Numbered from the stretch's first letter, positions 31,734 to 43,951 are shown. The stretch: 64,000 bases of DNA from Paulinella micropora (GCA_019918135.1 WBZZ01002099.1:15001-79000), one strand, 5' to 3'. Numbers and translations: made by a program. Notes: generated by a model not told the origin, from the letters alone.

Positions 31734-34432
31734 GGACCCGGAAGGAAGCGGTGGAGTCGAAGTACCAACAGGTAAGAGCTGACGCCGCCGGGCTAGTCAT
31801 CGGGGACATGATGTTTTGCACCAACCATCAAGACAGGAGAGAGCGCTACTACGTGGATGAGAGCATAAGGGCTAAGGCGCGTGAGTGGGCGCTGATGCCG
31901 GCGTATCGGCTGGTAGTCGAGATGGAGGAACGTGGACTCGGACATCTGGTGGGGCGAGCCAAGCCCGACAAGATGGTGGAGCATCTAACACAACAAGAAG
32001 CTCAGAAGCGGGGGTTGAATTGGGACCGATCATTGGTGCCAATTATATTCACTATCCTGCGAGAGGAGCACACCGGGTTGCTCTACAATTGGAACATCAA
32101 CAGGGACAAAGTGAATTGGGAAGAACCGGGAGTTCCGAGAAACCGGAAGGTGTACCGCGAACGGGTGCCTTATTGCACGGTGAAGGCGGCGGTGATACAG
32201 TATCGGGCCATGAAGGACCCGGTTCATGCCGGAAGGTATGACTCAGACCTAAAGCGAGTGGGGTTGGTGCGGGATCAAGGTCCCGTGACGCCGATAGTCG
32301 CGAAAGGAAAGATGGCCCCGTCACCTGTTACGGAGGAAGCGATGCCCCTGCTGACTCCCAAGGTGGAAGGAAAAGCCAGAGAGACCACAGAGGCACCGAC
32401 GGAGGAACAAGCGGAAAGTCAAGGACCTGCAACACTGGGTCCGGGAAGGGTAAAGCCGGAAAGACTGGCTACTCCAGAGGAAGTAGTTGACCCTTTAGTG
32501 TATCTGGAAAATGGGAGCACCCCGTGGCGGGAGCACATGGCTGAGCTCTATCGCAGCTTCCCGGAGGATTCCACAGAAGTGCACGAGGAGTCGGAGGACT
32601 CCAAGGATCCCGGGAGGGGGGATGAAACGGTGTCATTGGTGACCCAAGTCAGGGCGGCGGCGCCTTACGACACTCCGAAGGCCCAGAAGTTTAAGGCCGA
32701 GATGGAAAGGGCGCTAGCTCAGGTTAAGGGTAAACTGACGCCCACTAAACCCAAGCGTCAGGACCACGCGAAGGATGAGGAAATGCGCACCATCCTGCTT
32801 AGACACCTCCGGAAACTGGCGACGGTAATTGCGGAGCTCTACAGCGAGGACGCACGAGCCGTGGGATTGGACCAGATCGACGAGGTGCAACAACTAATCA
32901 CCAAGGTGGCAGAAAAGCGGCTATGGCGAAGAGAGGAGCGCAAAGAGGGGGTACTTACCCCTGATCCAGTACCGGGTCAACCCACTCCAGGGGGAGCTCC
33001 AAGCCCCTGCAAGCCACAAGTGGAAGTGGAACCGGAGCAGCGACGAGACCGGGTGGGCGAAAAGGAAAGGATCCGGCGCTTGGAGGTGATAATAGAACAG
33101 CAAAACGAGGTGAACCAAAAGCGGGTGGCGTGGCCGCCACAGTGGGGGGATGACCGACGAGACCTACAGGACTTCGAGGAGCGGTGGCAGGAGTATGTGG
33201 GACTGCCGTACCGCTGGTCTACTGGCTGGCCATTTCCCTACAATAAACCAAGGTTCCCCGCGCACTGGGACCCTAAGCCGTGGAGGATCGCTGGAGCTTG
33301 GAAGAAGCGTCCCAAGCTGTACTGGTTACGACCGCTAGGGGAAGGTGGCATGCCCGATCATGTGGTGGTCTACGCTGGGGGGGTTCAGGGGGAGCCCGAG
33401 CTAGTTCAGGAAGAAGAAATGAAAGTGATCCAAATGATGCTGAACCGCGCGTTACTGGGAAGAGATCGCCGGAAGGCAACGAGACCGCGTAAAGTACCGG
33501 ACCCCATGTTGGAATTGGGGGCGGTGTCGGACATGGCACCACCCAGCTACAAGGAGTTCATGAACGGAGTCAAGCGCGAGGTGATGGAGTTCAGCGCTGT
33601 GGGCGGTACCACCAGGATGGAAGCTCAAGGAGACTACAAGCTACCCACCCTCAGGGGTGATGGCCGGGATGGGAGCCTACCTCTCAAGGAAGTTTGGGTG
33701 GGGGAGCATCTGACCGAGCTATTGGTATCCGGACCAAAGATAATGCTAGATGGATATACGCTGGTGTTGAGAAAGGATTCGCCCTACGTCACTAGGGCGG
33801 TGGTCCCGGACGTAAAGGAGGAGGAGAAGGATGCCCTCCTATACTTCGACATGGAGGATTCCGTGATCCGTTGTCAATCGGGATCGAGGGAAGAGCAGCA
33901 AGCGGCCTTCTTGTCTACCAATAAGGCACGAAAGAAGGAGTGGGACATGGGGCTACTTCATCGGATATTTCATGATCCCGCTGCCGCTAAGTCGCAAGCC
34001 ATCGCAAAGGCGCATGACGTTAAGTTGGTGAACGTCAACAAAGATGTTAGTAAGGAGTGTCCGGAGTGCCCGGCGGGCGGAGCCCAAAAGCCGCCTCATC
34101 GCGCGAACGCGCATGGGACTCGGATGAAGGAGAAGGGTGAAGGTTGGTCGGTGGATACCTCCGCACTACTGGCAAGACCGCTACTCAACGGGGAGCGATG
34201 CCTAATGGCAATGGTGGAGGATACCGTGGGGTACACCAACTCGGAGCTGCTGTTGAACGCAGAGATGCAGCGCCAGTCTCTGGTGGCCAGCAAAGTGTTC
34301 CGGATGAGCCGTACCCAGACGGGCAACCGGGTGAAGCAAATATGCGGAGACGGCGCTTACCAACGATCTCAAGTGTTTAATGACATGATTGAGAGTGCGG
34401 GAGTGAGCTTGACTGTTCGAGAATGTCCCTGA
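31697..34432 (+). CDS. Long polyprotein frame of element C: unknown N-terminus, protease-like, integrase
   Basis: 911 codons without a stop. Residues 1-600 show no known domain; parts are Pro/Glu-rich and one is Trp-rich. Around 606 the sequence reads L-E-L-G-A-V-S at the place where copia proteases have L-D-S-G-A-S, so the catalytic Asp appears to be Glu (33512-33514). An L-D-G-Y-T-L-V-L block follows. The zinc region has H-R-I-F-H and C-P-E-C (34058-34069), then catalytic-like Asp at 34154 (V-D-T) and 34349 (G-D-G), 65 residues apart. The last few codons after about 34410 are read from G2 sequence, so the natural C-terminus is lost. Confidence 0.6.
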   Translation: MLRFDVRQRRCMRTRKEAVESKYQQVRADAAGLVIGDMMFCTNHQDRRERYYVDESIRAKAREWALMPAYRLVVEMEERGLGHLVGRAKPDKMVEHLTQQEAQKRGLNWDRSLVPIIFTILREEHTGLLYNWNINRDKVNWEEPGVPRNRKVYRERVPYCTVKAAVIQYRAMKDPVHAGRYDSDLKRVGLVRDQGPVTPIVAKGKMAPSPVTEEAMPLLTPKVEGKARETTEAPTEEQAESQGPATLGPGRVKPERLATPEEVVDPLVYLENGSTPWREHMAELYRSFPEDSTEVHEESEDSKDPGRGDETVSLVTQVRAAAPYDTPKAQKFKAEMERALAQVKGKLTPTKPKRQDHAKDEEMRTILLRHLRKLATVIAELYSEDARAVGLDQIDEVQQLITKVAEKRLWRREERKEGVLTPDPVPGQPTPGGAPSPCKPQVEVEPEQRRDRVGEKERIRRLEVIIEQQNEVNQKRVAWPPQWGDDRRDLQDFEERWQEYVGLPYRWSTGWPFPYNKPRFPAHWDPKPWRIAGAWKKRPKLYWLRPLGEGGMPDHVVVYAGGVQGEPELVQEEEMKVIQMMLNRALLGRDRRKATRPRKVPDPMLELGAVSDMAPPSYKEFMNGVKREVMEFSAVGGTTRMEAQGDYKLPTLRGDGRDGSLPLKEVWVGEHLTELLVSGPKIMLDGYTLVLRKDSPYVTRAVVPDVKEEEKDALLYFDMEDSVIRCQSGSREEQQAAFLSTNKARKKEWDMGLLHRIFHDPAAAKSQAIAKAHDVKLVNVNKDVSKECPECPAGGAQKPPHRANAHGTRMKEKGEGWSVDTSALLARPLLNGERCLMAMVEDTVGYTNSELLLNAEMQRQSLVASKVFRMSRTQTGNRVKQICGDGAYQRSQVFNDMIESAGVSLTVRECP

Positions 34433-36375
34433 TCTTGTTAGGGATTCCGCCCAACGATAATTCAAAAGGGACATCAAGCACTCCTCTTGGCAGTGTCTGA
34501 ATGGTCCACGCAGTGTAATCCTTGTCTCTGGGAGAATTGTATCATCCCATGTCTCGAGACTTTTTGCGTCTTTATATACTGGCAGATAATGTCTTGCCTT
34601 TGGATCCTCAACCGGGTCCATACTTCTCCAAAACTGGAGTATCGGTTGTGCTATCTTTGCAGCTGATGATATTTTGAGTGTCCGTGTGACACGCATCTGT
34701 CGTGGGACTGCCACGACCCGCATCAAGTATAAGTCTGAGAGAGTGTCATCAGCGACATGTTGTTCCGCTGGTCTCATCAGATAGAAAGCATCTTTCACCC
34801 ATGCGATAGTTGCTATCGCATCGCCTTCCTTCCATCGCTCATGGACAATCTCAACGTTGCCCGCGTTTGGGTCAGTGTCCGTCCCCTCCTCCTCCTGGTG
34901 GACGTCCTTTGATCTCATCGACCTCATCGCCTTCCTCGGTTGGTCGTTGATAAGATCATTCCGCGCTCTCCTTAGCTGCGCCTCTGTGATCTTCTCCTTC
35001 TTTCCCCTATGCTCTCGCGGAGACTTAGACTGAGTCCCCACCGCGCTTATGCGGTCAGTCTTCTCCTTACTGTCCACCTCACTCTCCTCCTTCTCAGCTA
35101 TCGGCGCCCGATAAGCATCGTCGTGGTCTATGCCAGCCTCCTTGTGGATGGGCGGCACCTCTTTGAAATCGTCCTTCATCCGTTTTAACGCCTCCTCAAC
35201 GGATTCATCTTCCAGTAAGAAGGGATCATACTTAATCAGCCTTCTTACATTCACAATTTGCACCTTCCCTCTACCCCTGATCTTGTAGTTCAGAGGTCCC
35301 GTCTGTTCCATAATCTGATAAGGTCCTTTCCAGTGAGTGAACAGCTTAGAGCTGACTCCTTTCGGGACCTGAGGATGATACAACAGTACAATATCCCCAA
35401 CCTGGAATTTGATCTGATCCAAGTGCGCTTGTCGCACCCCTTCAGCGTCAGTCTTTCGGCGCTCCGCCCCTCTATGCGCCCTGAATATTTGTTCCGCCTC
35501 CATCTTCACTCTAAGTCTCATCCCAAACAACTCATCCGCATCCGCCCAAGTGTCTTTTCGGTGAAGGAGCGAAGTCGGGATATCAGGCTCACGCCCATAT
35601 ACTAACTGATATGGCGAGATTGAGCTCTTCGAGCCTCCTAACGCCGTAGAGGTAGACAGTTCATTGCAAACGCAAATGATGGTGCTGCCTCGACCCATGC
35701 TCTTTGATTCTCCTTCTTCGTGCAATACATCTTTAGTGAGGCTTTGAGGGGTCTGTGTACCCGCTCGATTTTCCCATTTGCTCGCGGGTTATAGGCAGTA
35801 ACATATTGCCAGTTCATCCCGTAATACTTAGATAGTTTGTCGATGACCTCGTTATTAAAGTCCGAGCCTCGATCAGAACATATCTTTCTTGGTACTCCGA
35901 TCTGTGAGATGATCCTATCGATCAGCGCCTCGGCCGTCGTCTTGCCAGTAACGTCTTTGACAGGATGATCCACACATAGTTGGTGGCTCTGTCAATAGCC
36001 GTGAGGAGGTATTTGTAACCATCCTTTGATTCTGGGAAAGGTCCCACATGATCAATGTGTATAAACTCAAACATCCCCGCATGAAGAGGAAATTCGCCGA
36101 TCAGGCCGAAATTTGCCTTCAGTGGTGTTTTGTTTATCTTGCACGGGATGCATGCATCCACCGCCTGATCTATCTCCTCCTTCATCTTCTTCCACCAGCA
36201 TCGCCTCGCTACGAACATGTGAGTTCGTTGTCGACCCTGCGCCAAAAGTGGGCAATTGTGGGCTGCGACAAATATAAATCGTCTCAGACTCTCCGGTACC
36301 CAAAGGGTCCATTTGTCCGGCTGTGACGCATAGCGACCGTGAAGGCCCTTGTACCACAGTAGACCATCTCTCCAT
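34411..36375 (-). pseudogene. Integrase and C-terminal extension of Pol, G2
   Basis: Integrase zinc region (C-I-P-C near 36135), core motifs H-I-D-H-V-G, C-S-D-R-G-S-D and N-G-K-I-E, then H-W-K-G-P-Y and the family extension (about 35330-34411). A frame change near 35970 splits the core; another in the 35640-35725 region joins the extension; a further one near 34530 disturbs the last part. The Arg-rich C-terminus present in G4 is cut off at the junction with element C. Confidence 0.85.
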
Positions 36376-39300
36376 CCCATCTCCTTCATCTGATCTTTGA
36401 TCGCTTTCGTCATCCGTAGCTCATCCGGGTTCTGATATAACTGTATCAGTTCTTTAAACTCCGGATCTTGAGCCTGTTGTTGCCTCCATGCGGTAGGCGA
36501 GGCTATATGGATAGTACCATCTTCTAGCCGTACCCCGATTCTTTCCGGGTCATCGTCTAGGTCACTTCTCCGCTCTTGAGGAGGCTCCGCATAAACATCC
36601 TGCGTCTCCTCTTCCTCTCTTATGTTCGCCTTCGCATTCTCATATACCTCATAGGACCACTCAGCGTCCTTCTGGGTATGTAGCTCACAACATATCCCGT
36701 GATCCGGGCCTTGTGGACTGTACCGTAGACCTGTGCGGTCATATCGGACTCCACTCGCCATCTCCATCGCCTCAATGTGGCTGACCTCATACACCTTGTC
36801 AGTGGACAAGTCTTCCATCTCCACCGTGGACACCAACGCCGATACTTCTGAGTTAAACTCTAGCCTAGAGAGGCTATCAGCGACCACATTTCGCTTTCCC
36901 GGTAGATGGACCATTGTAAAATCGAAACAAGACAAGAACGCTTGCCATCGCGCCAGCCGTCCAGTCTGTTCATGATTCATCAACCATAACAGGTTATGAT
37001 GATCAGTCCTGACAGTAAATTGAGGTCCTCCCCACAAATACTCTCTGAGCCTCTTGAGGGCCCATACTACCGCTAACGCCTCTCTTTGCCTTGTGCAATA
37101 GTTTCTCTCCGCCGCACACAACTTCCTACTAATAAACGTGATTGGGCGTAATTTCTTCTCCTCATCCTCTTGTTGTAATACAGCCCCAATCGCAAACTTA
37201 GATGCGTCTGTATCGACTACGAATTGTTTCGTAAAGTCGGGCATCGTTAACACCAGTCCTCCGTCTTTCGGGTCTTTGTAAATAAGATCTTTGAGCGCAT
37301 GAAACGCTTGCAAAGCCTCTTCGTCCCACTTCTCAAAGTCTCCAAAATCTATCATTTTCTCCAACTTAGCCCGTGTTGCACCCCAATCGGGTATAAACTG
37401 GCTATAGTATTGCGCCATCGCAAGGAATGAGTGCAATTCAGTGCGGTTCTTTGGTATCGGTCGATTCATAATCTCCTCCCTCTTCTTTTTGGATATCGAG
37501 ACTCGATTATGGGAGATCTCGTACCCTAAGTATGTCACACTTGTCTTGGCAAGTTGACACTTCTTTAGATTGCACTTGAGGCCAAAAGCTCCGATGCGCC
37601 TGAATATATCGGACAGATGATCGATATGCTCCTCCATTGTGTTAGAGTATACGATAATGTCATCGATATAGAAAAATGCGTATTCTCCCGATTCTGTCCC
37701 CTCCTTCTCATAAAGCCTCCGTCTGTCAGATCATCGTACTGACTGCTCAACATCTTCTGCATCGCCTTCTGGAAAAGTCCTGGGGCTTGCTTGAGGCCCA
37801 TCGGAAGCACTTTCCATTTGTATATTTCCATACCCACCACAAACGCCGTCAGCCATCTGGACTTTTCCTCCAGTGGTATCTGCCAGAAGCCATTCTTAAG
37901 GTCAATGACCGAATAGAATTTCGCATTCCGCAGTACTCTCCTTCCTTCTTCTAATGTCGGGAGAGGATTTCTCTCCTCCTCCAGCACCTTGTTAACACGA
38001 GCATAGTTAACTGTCAGGCGTCATTCTCCTCTTGGCTTCGGCACTATTCTCGGCTGTGAGACTATTGGCGATGTTGATCTCTCAATAAAGTCCTCATTGA
38101 GCAGCTGTCTTGCTAGCTCCTCCGCTATCTTCGCCTCATGTATACTCAAGTTCGCCCTTCGTGGTGCCGGTGACGGCTCCGTACCAGGTATTTTGTAAAT
38201 AACCGCAGTGAAGTCCTCAGGTTTGACACCACCTGCATGTGGAGGGTCAAAAATTTCATTTGTTCGCCTCTAATTTGGCTTTCAAAAGCTCCTTCTCCTT
38301 CTCCATGCCTACTCCTTCTTCCAATATTTTCCGCGCCGCCTCTTGAAAATCTTCATCAGACACCTTCTTTTGTTGCTTGAGGGGTTCTCTGTCCTCCTCC
38401 AAGCCTAAGTCCTCTTCCGAGACATCATCTAGGTCCGTTTTTTCATACGTGACCATGTCCGGCTCATCATCTTTACCGAGCTCCACCAGCATGTCAATAA
38501 GTCTCGCGTATTGCAAAGAGCCTTACGGGTGTAAAAACCATCAAAGCATGTGAATGCTTGTGGTATCAATTTCAACTTGTCGAGGTCTCTGAGCTTCCGC
38601 TTGTATGCACTGCTCTGCTCACGAGTTCCCATACGACAAGCCACCACTAGCTGTGGCTTGCGAGAGGGTACCGGTATAAGATGATCAATAAGCCGGTCCC
38701 TTATTTCCTGCGCCCATATCGCCTTCTCATTATATGGCAGGATAATAGTATATGGCTTATTATTTTCAAATAAAGTCCGTAAGCATTTCTTCACTTCAGT
38801 TAGTGAACGTGGCCACGTGGGCTCGTCACCCCAGAAATCAGTAATAAAACTTTTAATAGTTTCTGGTGGAGTATCCGGGATTCGCCCCGTTCTCCTTGGT
38901 ACAAACGCCTCCCTTTTTTCTTCTACTTTCGCATGGAAACAGTATCCGTTAGTAATATGGGCATCTGCTCCTACTCCTTCCGCGAATCTCGCCAGCGACG
39001 GGCTTCTTTGTGCGACACATATAATCTCCTCCTTTCGCTTCTCGATTAAGTCATCAATAGACTTTTTTTCCCAGTGGCATGTCGCAACTGTGACAGTGCA
39101 CACTTGGGATTCCCAATTGTCGGTCCAGGACAGCTCATCCGGTCTTACGACATGGGAGTGAACGTACACCTCAAGTGCCCCATGTGCGATGGCCATCTTT
39201 TTGTGATCCGTCGCTAGACTCAGCTCATAAGCCTCATAGGAGTCAGTAGCGTTGAAGGGATCAATATCACTCTCCTCTCCTCTTTTTACGCCATATATCA

Positions 39301-40126
39301 CTCGCCGTGCGGCGCAATTAATCACAGCCCCCATCGTAGCCAATTGGTCATACGACAGTAATATTGATCCGTGGTAACCGGGGACGACATAAAGGTCCAT
39401 GCGGTATACTCGTGCGGATTTTAATTTAAAGGTCAGTGTGATAATTCCCGTGATGACCGTCCGGCTACCCACTCCCTTCAGAGTGCCTGTTGACTTTTTC
39501 ATATTTCCGTCCACCCAGTCCCGGTATCGATTAAAAAACTTCCGGCCGACAATATTAATATTCGCCATCGTATCATTACCAACTTTTAATATTGTCTTCA
39601 ATGTGTTTCACAATAAAGTTCCGCATAACACAGAGCATCGGGCCTGTGTATATTGGCTGCGAGAACAAGAACTTTACGTTCCAAATTTTGGAGTCTTGTC
39701 TCTAAGTTTTTCAACTCCTCCTTCTTCTCCTCCTGCTTCACCTCATTAACATTTTTATTATTCTGCAGTACTGGTGCGTTTACTATTTGAGCGACATGGT
39801 CTTGTGGCACTTGAGTGCACACATTGTCTTTTTGCTCGCCACCCGCCGCGATCGTAGACATTGAGTCTGTTCGTGGTCGATACGTCTGCCGTTGGCCTCC
39901 TCGCCTTCATCGCAAGTCTCGCCTTCCTATTTGCATCAGTTATCATTGGTAACCGTGATGTATGAACGGGTATGAGACTACCTTGGGGCTGCAGTCTCTG
40001 TGTACCCACATCTTTGTTTTCACATAGAGGAAGCGTTGGCCCAGTCTGCACAACAGCATTAGAAAGCACTGTGACTTTAGGGTTAAACTTCACAGTCTTC
40101 TCCTTCCTCTCTTCTTCCCCCTCCAA
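35922..40126 (-). pseudogene. Protease, reverse transcriptase and RNase H of G2
   Basis: Protease active site D-T-M-A at 39574-39563; RT active site Y-I-D-D at 37670-37659; RNase H D-T-D-A-S near 37205 and T-D-H-H near 37000. Frame changes lie near 39600, 38515, 38260, 38020 and 37680. The pol frame opens directly after UGA at 40129-40127, as in family A. Confidence 0.88.
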
Positions 40127-40129
40127 TCA
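40127..40129 (-). promoter_or_regulatory. UGA between gag and pol of G2, candidate readthrough site
   Basis: One UGA separates the end of the gag frame (E-V-V-E) from an open pol frame in the same phase. The next codon is UUG, not CGG as in family A. Gag frame damage upstream means the phase was judged from homology to G3. Confidence 0.5.
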
Positions 40130-42922
40130 TTCCACCACCTCGAAACGATTACCTTGAGTAGTGTCCGGGTAGGATGACGTATCGGTCTCCGAGGCAGTGT
40201 TGTAGGCCTGACCTCGACCGAAATTCGGGTGGAGCTTGCCCATGAGCCTCCTCCTCCTCTGGGTGGGGGGGCTGGAGCCCGAAAGCTCTCCCTCCATAAG
40301 GGGTATATCCCCGACCTCCTCCTCTTCCTCTCTGAGGGGTTCCCTGCCACCTCGAGGCTCCTCTCCATGTTCCTCCTCCTCGTCCTCCTGCTCCTGCTCC
40401 TCCTCGTCCTCCTGCTCCTGCTCCTCCTCCTCGTCCTCTTTGAGAGGCCTTTGAGTTCTTTTGTCTCTCCCTTTCCTCCTTCTTCTCCTTCATCCTCTTC
40501 ATGTAGGTAATGATTGTCTCTCGTAGCTCCTCATCATCACACATATTGGCATACCAACCTTCGTTCGCCTTGGCAATCTGAAGCATATTGAAAAGGCCCG
40601 GTTCCACGTCTTCCGTCCTGCTCAGAAAATTTGCCCTTGCTGTTGGGTTCTAGCTATCATGATTGAAAGAGCAGTCTCTGTTCTCCATCTGTGCCTTACA
40701 CTGCAAGCCCGCGAACCACCTCCAACATGCGGTCTTCAGGTCTGGCTCTCTCTGTCTCTTCCAACCGGCAACTCTGTTTGTGTACGTGGCTTGTGCGCCA
40801 ACAGGTACACCGCCTGCCTGTGCCGTATGTGCCTCCGTGAGCGAGTCCATGTTTGAGCATGCACTCATCACTTCTTGAAACAGTGCTGACGGAGCAACAC
40901 TTTGAACCGTATTTTCGAACACGTGTGTCTCGAGGAAGTTCTTGGACTTCACTGAGCTAAACGTCGAGCATTGTTGTATGAGCTGAGTAAGCTTACTCTG
41001 GTTAACTATGTGTAACGCCGAGAAGAAATAGAGGATGATCGACTTGCGGCCATAGAATAGCCCATAGGAGGAAACTACCTCCGTAAGGGTCGCCGCCAAG
41101 CCAACAGCACTCCTCAAACTCATCGCCATTGTCTCAAAGATTTCAAATCCTATGAGAGTGCCAGTGCAGAGATGCTGGTATCCATGAGATTGAAAATATG
41201 AAATGAGTGTGGCCACCGCGAGTTCACACTGAACGCCTAGGCCTGTTGCATCTTTTCTCTTAATCTCCTCCTTCTTTCTCAAAAACTTGTACTGTGTTAG
41301 ATCGGATCCCTCCGAGACTAGAGATTGGTCAAAAACAGTAACAAGGGCCTCGTATTCCTGCGTTTCGTCGCAAGGAAAAGCCTTCATGCAGGCATTGATC
41401 TCTTTGAGCTTGCTCAAAAGCGAAGCATCAGAGTCTTTGTCTGAGCTCGTCTTGGCATATAGCATGAGACTTGCCACTCCTCCTTTCTTCCCCTTGAAGG
41501 CATTTATGATGTTTTGTCTGTCCTTCTTCTCCGTGTTTGTGACCACCACCGTAGTTGAGCCCGGGGTTGTAGGGGCTGGTGGGGCAGGAGCTGGTGGGGG
41601 AAAATATGTCGGAGGGTGTGTTTTTGCACCACTCACTTTTGCTTTCATTCTTTCCAGTCTCATCGTCTTCTCGAACTCCGCCTTCTCTTTCGCCTTCTTC
41701 TTCTCAGATATCACCAGCTTTTGAGCATGAGTGATAAAGGCCACCAATTCAGAAGCAGATCTGATAAAATTATATTTCTCCACATATTGGTCAACACCTG
41801 CTTTATTGGCGACCGGTGGTGCGTTACTAAGTGATTTAAGGACAGAGTGATCCTTGGTAGGAATCCATCTCTTCCATGCATCCTTATGCAGTAACGCACC
41901 CATTAACAGTCTGATCTTGGTCAGTATTCTGTCAGTCTTCTCTAACTCATCAATCACAGGATGAGTTTCTCCTGCTGCCTTAATGCTTTTTTCCATCTCT
42001 GCCTTCCCCCCTCCAAGGCCTTCATTTCCATCGTAAAAATATGAAATATGCCACTCGAGTTTTTCGAACCCAGAATGGTTTTCATTTTTGTTACATCGAC
42101 TGCCTCCTGACCAGTCGCGAGGAATCTGGCCTTTGCTCTTGGGTTTGCGTACTGGAGGTAACCCTCACATCGTGGGCCGTATGAACGTTCCCAAATCAGG
42201 GTTTGAGTGTACACCCCAAAGGTAGCATCGAGTAATTCAAGGTGGGTATGTGAGTCCCCAAACTTGATATGCTGTATCTTCTTGATCAGAGACCAGTTTG
42301 CCGAGGAGCTGTGCTGTGTTTGATAATGGGATATAGACATCCCTTTTAGCACGACTTTTCTCTCTTCTTTGATCCTGAGGGATCCACACATAGGTATCCT
42401 TCCCTACCCCCATCCTGTTATCGAACTCTTCTTTAGTGAGGTCATAGTGGGCTTGCACCCACTGTTGTTCCTCCACTGTGATCTCCTCTCCATCACTATG
42501 AATCAAGTCGATCATTTTTCGTCCTCCTCCTCCCGTGTGGGCAGGTGGTATGGGATTACCATATGCTCCTCCTCCTCCCGTCTCTTCTTGTTCAAATCCT
42601 CCTTCATCTTCGTCTCCTCCATATCTTCCTTCATCATCCCAGCCCTCTTCTACTCCTCCTCCTACTCCTTCATCTCCTCCTCCTCCTCGTCCTCCTACTC
42701 CTCCTAGTCTTTCTACTCTTACTACTCTTCCTCTACTTATCTCCCTCCATCTACTCCTCCTTCTCCTTCTTCTTCTTGGTCGTCTTGTCCGCTTTCTCCT
42801 CCTCCACCTTCATTCAATCCTCCTCCTCCTCCTTCATTCAATCCTCCTCGTCCTCCTTCTCCTTCTTCTCTTCTTTGTTCTGCCTCCGAGAATTCACTCA
42901 CTTCGGCGGTCTCTGTCGACAT
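40127..42922 (-). pseudogene. Gag of G2 (family B)
   Basis: Start ATG at 42922, then a Glu/Gly-rich stretch. The main frame 41996-40650 holds the capsid-like core and ends with C-x8-C-x8-C-x3-H near 40740-40665. A TAG stop (about 40650) interrupts the frame just after the finger. Beyond it, 40607-40149 encodes a conserved helical piece and a Gly/Arg-rich tail. Frame changes near 42740, 42300 and 41990 disrupt the N-terminal half. Layout matches G3 gag with moderate residue identity. Confidence 0.82.
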
Positions 42923-43708
42923 GATGTCGTAGTAGTGATCAACAGGATGACAGTGTCAGCTCCTATGTTTGGTTTTTGTTCGTTTGTGTTCTGTTCCTCC
43001 TTCAGTCGATTGACTAGTGAAGAGAGAAACTAATAGAGAGGGTAGGATAAGATTCCCTGTCTTCTATGAAACACTGTTTGTATGTTTGTTTTTGTTTGAG
43101 AAAAATAGTCTTTGAGACTTTCTCCGATTTCTTGTTCTCCTTACTCAGATTACTTTCTCCTCCTTCTTTTCTATATTGTATCTAGTATGAGGCACTAGGA
43201 CCTACAAACAGATAGTAATAGAGAAGCTAGAAAAGCTCTCCTTGAGAAGTCGACAGTCGGTCGGATAGGTTCTCAGACCTACCTTTAGAAAACGATCAGA
43301 GAGTTGCAAAAATACTCTGACGCATGTGTGAGATAATGCAGATAAATGCACAAACTAGAAGGGTAAAGTGTTGTGCTCCTGTCCCTATGCTTGTTTGTGT
43401 TTTGTGTGCGTTCCTTCACTCTTCTGTCCACCTCCTTCTTCTTGGTCTCTGTGTGAGAACAGCAAGAACGACAGAGAGTTTGTATCTGATGTCTCCTTGT
43501 GAGCACACAGATATGGATTGGGCTAAAGGGTACGAGACACCTGCTTGAGACCAATCAAATTATTTGTTTTGTGAAAGAGTTATGAGGGAGCTGTGTTGGA
43601 GTATTTGTTTTCGTCTGACGTCCCCGTGTGAGACAGGTTAGTGAAAATTCACTCTGTTGCCTGTGTGGCAAAGCAGAAAGAAATCACCCTAGTGATGTGG
43701 ACTTCAAA
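42923..43708 (-). other. 5' leader of G2
   Basis: About 790 nt without a gene, similar in places to the family A leader (for example the GACTTCTCAAGGAG block). Next to the LTR the motif is TTTGAAGTCCACATCAC. Confidence 0.65.
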
Positions 43709-43951
43709 TGTAATGCCCCCAACGATAGCTCGTAAAAAGTCGGTAATACAACCAAACACAGTCCTCAAGAATGAGAATGATGTCTCGTTATATTAGCTCA
43801 GTGAAGCTAAAAAGGAAAACGGCAACAGACTCGTGACCAGGAATAAAATGGCATCAGGTCCAATCCGGACAAATAATACTGAAAAACAAGCTGTTGCACC
43901 TGTCACAAGGAAAAGATACTTTTACCGGCTATCCGGGGGGTGATGCCTACA
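43709..43951 (-). repeat. Truncated 5' LTR of G2 (243 bp)
   Basis: Similar to the end of the G4 LTR (57501-57740). On the minus strand it begins TGTAGGCATC and ends CATTACA. It stops at the same LTR base as the 5' LTR of G1, although the flanks are unrelated. Confidence 0.85.

Larger units (their letters stand above)
28965..34410 (+). mobile_element. Copia-like retroelement fragment (element C)
   Basis: Plus-strand order: capsid-like gag, CCCH zinc fingers, long frames without known domains, protease-like block, GAG-pre-integrase zinc region and integrase core up to its second Asp. It stops at about 34410, where family B gypsy sequence begins in the opposite orientation, so RT, RNase H and the 3' LTR are missing. 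Integrase before RT indicates copia. The early gag and the later frames might belong to two different elements, since several frame changes lie between. Confidence 0.6.
34411..43951 (-). mobile_element. Ty3/gypsy LTR retrotransposon G2 (family B), truncated at both ends
   Basis: Minus-strand element with gag (42922-40127), pol (40126-34411), leader and the last 243 bp of a 5' LTR (43709-43951). Its left end lacks the final ~20 codons of pol and the whole 3' LTR, and joins element C at about 34411. Sequence is close to G4 and clearly diverged from G1/G3. Confidence 0.88.
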
